A stretch of 64,000 nucleotides of DNA from Actinobacteria bacterium UBA6100 (GTDB taxonomy: Bacteria > Actinomycetota > Coriobacteriia > Anaerosomatales > Anaerosomataceae). Position 1 is the stretch's first letter; every line of letters begins with the position of its first letter. This document shows positions 62,484 to 64,000 of this stretch, one piece after another. The stretch lies in the NCBI GenBank assembly GCA_002423585.1, contig DIWS01000019.1, positions 55,384-119,383 on the forward strand, read 5' to 3'. The translations under genes were made by a program, and so were the position numbers. The notes under the pieces are model-generated. The model searched no databases. It saw only the letters and a program-made list of their open reading frames with translations, and was not told the origin of the DNA.

Positions 62484-64000
62484 ATGTGCGGGATCATCGG
62501 CTACGTCGGCAAGAAGCCGGCTTCGCCCGTTCTCCTCGAAGGGCTTCGCCGGCTGGAGTACCGCGGCTATGACAGCGCCGGGGTAGCCGTGCAGAGCGGC
62601 GGTGAGATCCTCGTCCGCAAGAAGAAGGGCAAGATCGACGAGGGCATCGCCAGGGAGCTCGCTGCCGATCCGGTGCACGGTGAGGTCGGTATCGCCCACA
62701 CGCGCTGGGCGACGCACGGCCAGCCTTCGGACGAGAACTCCCACCCCCACCTCGACCAATCGGGTCGCATCGCAGTGGTCCATAACGGCGTGATCGAGAA
62801 CTACGAGCAGATCAAGCAGCGTCTGCTCAAGGCCGGACACGAGTTCCTCTCCAGCACCGACACCGAGGTGCTCGCCCATCTCATCGGCGTGCACTACGAC
62901 CGGTGCCGCGCCGAAGGTGTGACCGAGGGCGCGCTGACGCAGGCGGTGGCGGCGGCACTGCGCGAGGTGATCGGCACGTACGGCATCGCCGTCCTGTCGA
63001 GCGAGGAGCCGGGGGTCATGGTCGGTGCGCGCCGAGGCTCGCCGCTGATCATCGGCATCGGAGATGGCGAGAACTTCCTCACGAGTGATGCCAATGCCGT
63101 CGTGGCGCACACCAGGCAGGTCGTGTTTCTGAACGACTACGACGTGGCGACGCTGACCGGCGACTCCTTCGAGGTCGTGAACCTCGGGACGGACACCGCC
63201 GACGTCCAGATCAGCAAGCTCGAGTTCGACGCCGAGGACTCCCAGCGCGGCGCGTACGAGCACTTCATGCTCAAGGAGATCCACGAACAGCCCAGGACCG
63301 TCGAGAACGCGCTGCGGGGCCGCGTTGACCATGATGGCGCGACCTCGATCCTCGGTGGCCTCAACATGACCGCCGCAGAGCTGCGCAACGTGCAGCGGAT
63401 CGTGATCGCGGCCAGCGGCACCAGCTGGCACGCTGCGCTCGTGGGCGAGTACATCATCGAGGGGCTGGCGCACATACCCGTCGAGGTGGAGTTCGCCCAT
63501 GAGTTCTGCTACCGCATGGCGCCGGTGCGGCGCGACACGCTCGTGCTGGTCATCTCCCAGTCCGGTGAGACCGCCGACACGCTGATGGCGCTCCGCGAGG
63601 CTCAGCGTCGAGGGCACAGGGCACTCGCGATCGTGAACGTCGTGGGCAGCACGATCGCCCGCGAAGCCGATGGCGGCATCTACATGCACGCCGGTCCGGA
63701 GATCGGCGTGGCCTCCACCAAGGCGTTCATCGCCACGCTCGTCTGCCTCATCCTGCTGGCGGTGCATCTCGGCCGCATGCGGATGCTCTCGGCAGGCCGC
63801 GCCACGGACATCTTCAAGGGCCTGGAGGCGATTCCCGCGCAGATCGAGGGCCTGCTCGCCCAGACCGACGAGATCAAGCGGATCGCGCTCAAGTACTCCG
63901 ACGCCGAGGACTTCTTCTTCCTCGGCCGTGGTTACAGCTACCCGACCGCGCTCGAAGGCGCCCTCAAGCTCAAGGAGATCTCCTACATCCACGCCGAGGG
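62484..64000 (+). CDS. glmS: Glutamine-fructose-6-phosphate aminotransferase (partial)
   Basis: The open frame runs off the right edge after ~505 residues. Cys2 (after Met) is the N-terminal nucleophile of the glutaminase (CGIIGYVGKK, RRLEYRGYDSAGVAV, THGQPSDENSHPHLD). The SIS sugar-isomerase domain has SGTSWHAALVGEYIIEGLA, VISQSGETADTLMAL and GVASTKAFIATLVCL. It makes glucosamine-6-P, the first step for UDP-GlcNAc. AGAAGGA lies before the ATG. No glmS ribozyme core is seen upstream. Confidence 0.95.
   Translation, partial: MCGIIGYVGKKPASPVLLEGLRRLEYRGYDSAGVAVQSGGEILVRKKKGKIDEGIARELAADPVHGEVGIAHTRWATHGQPSDENSHPHLDQSGRIAVVHNGVIENYEQIKQRLLKAGHEFLSSTDTEVLAHLIGVHYDRCRAEGVTEGALTQAVAAALREVIGTYGIAVLSSEEPGVMVGARRGSPLIIGIGDGENFLTSDANAVVAHTRQVVFLNDYDVATLTGDSFEVVNLGTDTADVQISKLEFDAEDSQRGAYEHFMLKEIHEQPRTVENALRGRVDHDGATSILGGLNMTAAELRNVQRIVIAASGTSWHAALVGEYIIEGLAHIPVEVEFAHEFCYRMAPVRRDTLVLVISQSGETADTLMALREAQRRGHRALAIVNVVGSTIAREADGGIYMHAGPEIGVASTKAFIATLVCLILLAVHLGRMRMLSAGRATDIFKGLEAIPAQIEGLLAQTDEIKRIALKYSDAEDFFFLGRGYSYPTALEGALKLKEISYIHAE

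Overview
The window is GC-rich chromosomal DNA from an actinobacterium, probably in or near the class Coriobacteriia. I infer this from the combination of a complete V/A-type ATPase operon, a CBS-less GuaB3-type IMP dehydrogenase, a 6C-type small RNA, a T-box leader, CIRCE-controlled groESL, a RimI-TsaD fusion, and frequent GTG/TTG and leaderless starts. No gene here fixes the species. I found no rRNA, tRNA, insertion sequence, prophage or CRISPR array. The content is mostly housekeeping, plus one accessory patch of secreted repeat proteins at the left edge.

Layout. 1-165: minus-strand T-box leader cut by the window edge; its gene lies outside. 240-5799: three exported proteins, each ending in three copies of a ~45-residue YRFYN..GSHFYTAS repeat and sharing similar promoters, with a NUDIX hydrolase, an EamA transporter and a small SHOCT protein between them. 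5857-9148: Ku and LigD (two-component NHEJ). 9225-13979: AP-superfamily phosphoglycerate mutase or homoserine kinase, GNAT enzyme, methyltransferase, threonine synthase and a serine-protease relic. 14039-16843: divergent glnA and gdhA (nitrogen assimilation). 16993-19199: MFS exporter and SDR dehydrogenase. 19200-19470: terminators and a 6C RNA. 19471-25681: pstSCAB and a divergent PhoP/PhoR pair joined by a Pho-box-like region. 25678-30515: PAP2 phosphatase, CBS-containing pyrophosphatase, PcrA helicase and a zinc-ribbon protein. 30658-34719: DAHP synthase/chorismate mutase and guaB3-guaA with a long structured leader. 34802-39000: YchF, LysE exporter, Cys-rich protein and a GGDEF protein.

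39204-45316: groESL, then a tightly coupled operon for tRNA t6A synthesis (tsaE, tsaB, rimI-tsaD) with uracil-DNA glycosylase and nitroreductase. 45956-54565: nine-gene V-type ATPase operon in archaeal order (H-I-K-E-C-F-A-B-D). 54821-58557: alanine racemase, CBS protein, NAD(P)HX repair enzyme and AcpS. 58841-64000: a UDP-GlcNAc precursor cluster (left-handed beta-helix protein, GlmM, NagB-like deaminase, and GlmS cut by the right edge).

Points most worth checking are the T-box and 6C RNA, the secreted repeat family with its shared promoter layout, the NagB-like protein lacking the usual ring-opening Asp, the mutase-family protein near thrC that may supply homoserine kinase, and the shuffled protease remnants at 13557-13979.
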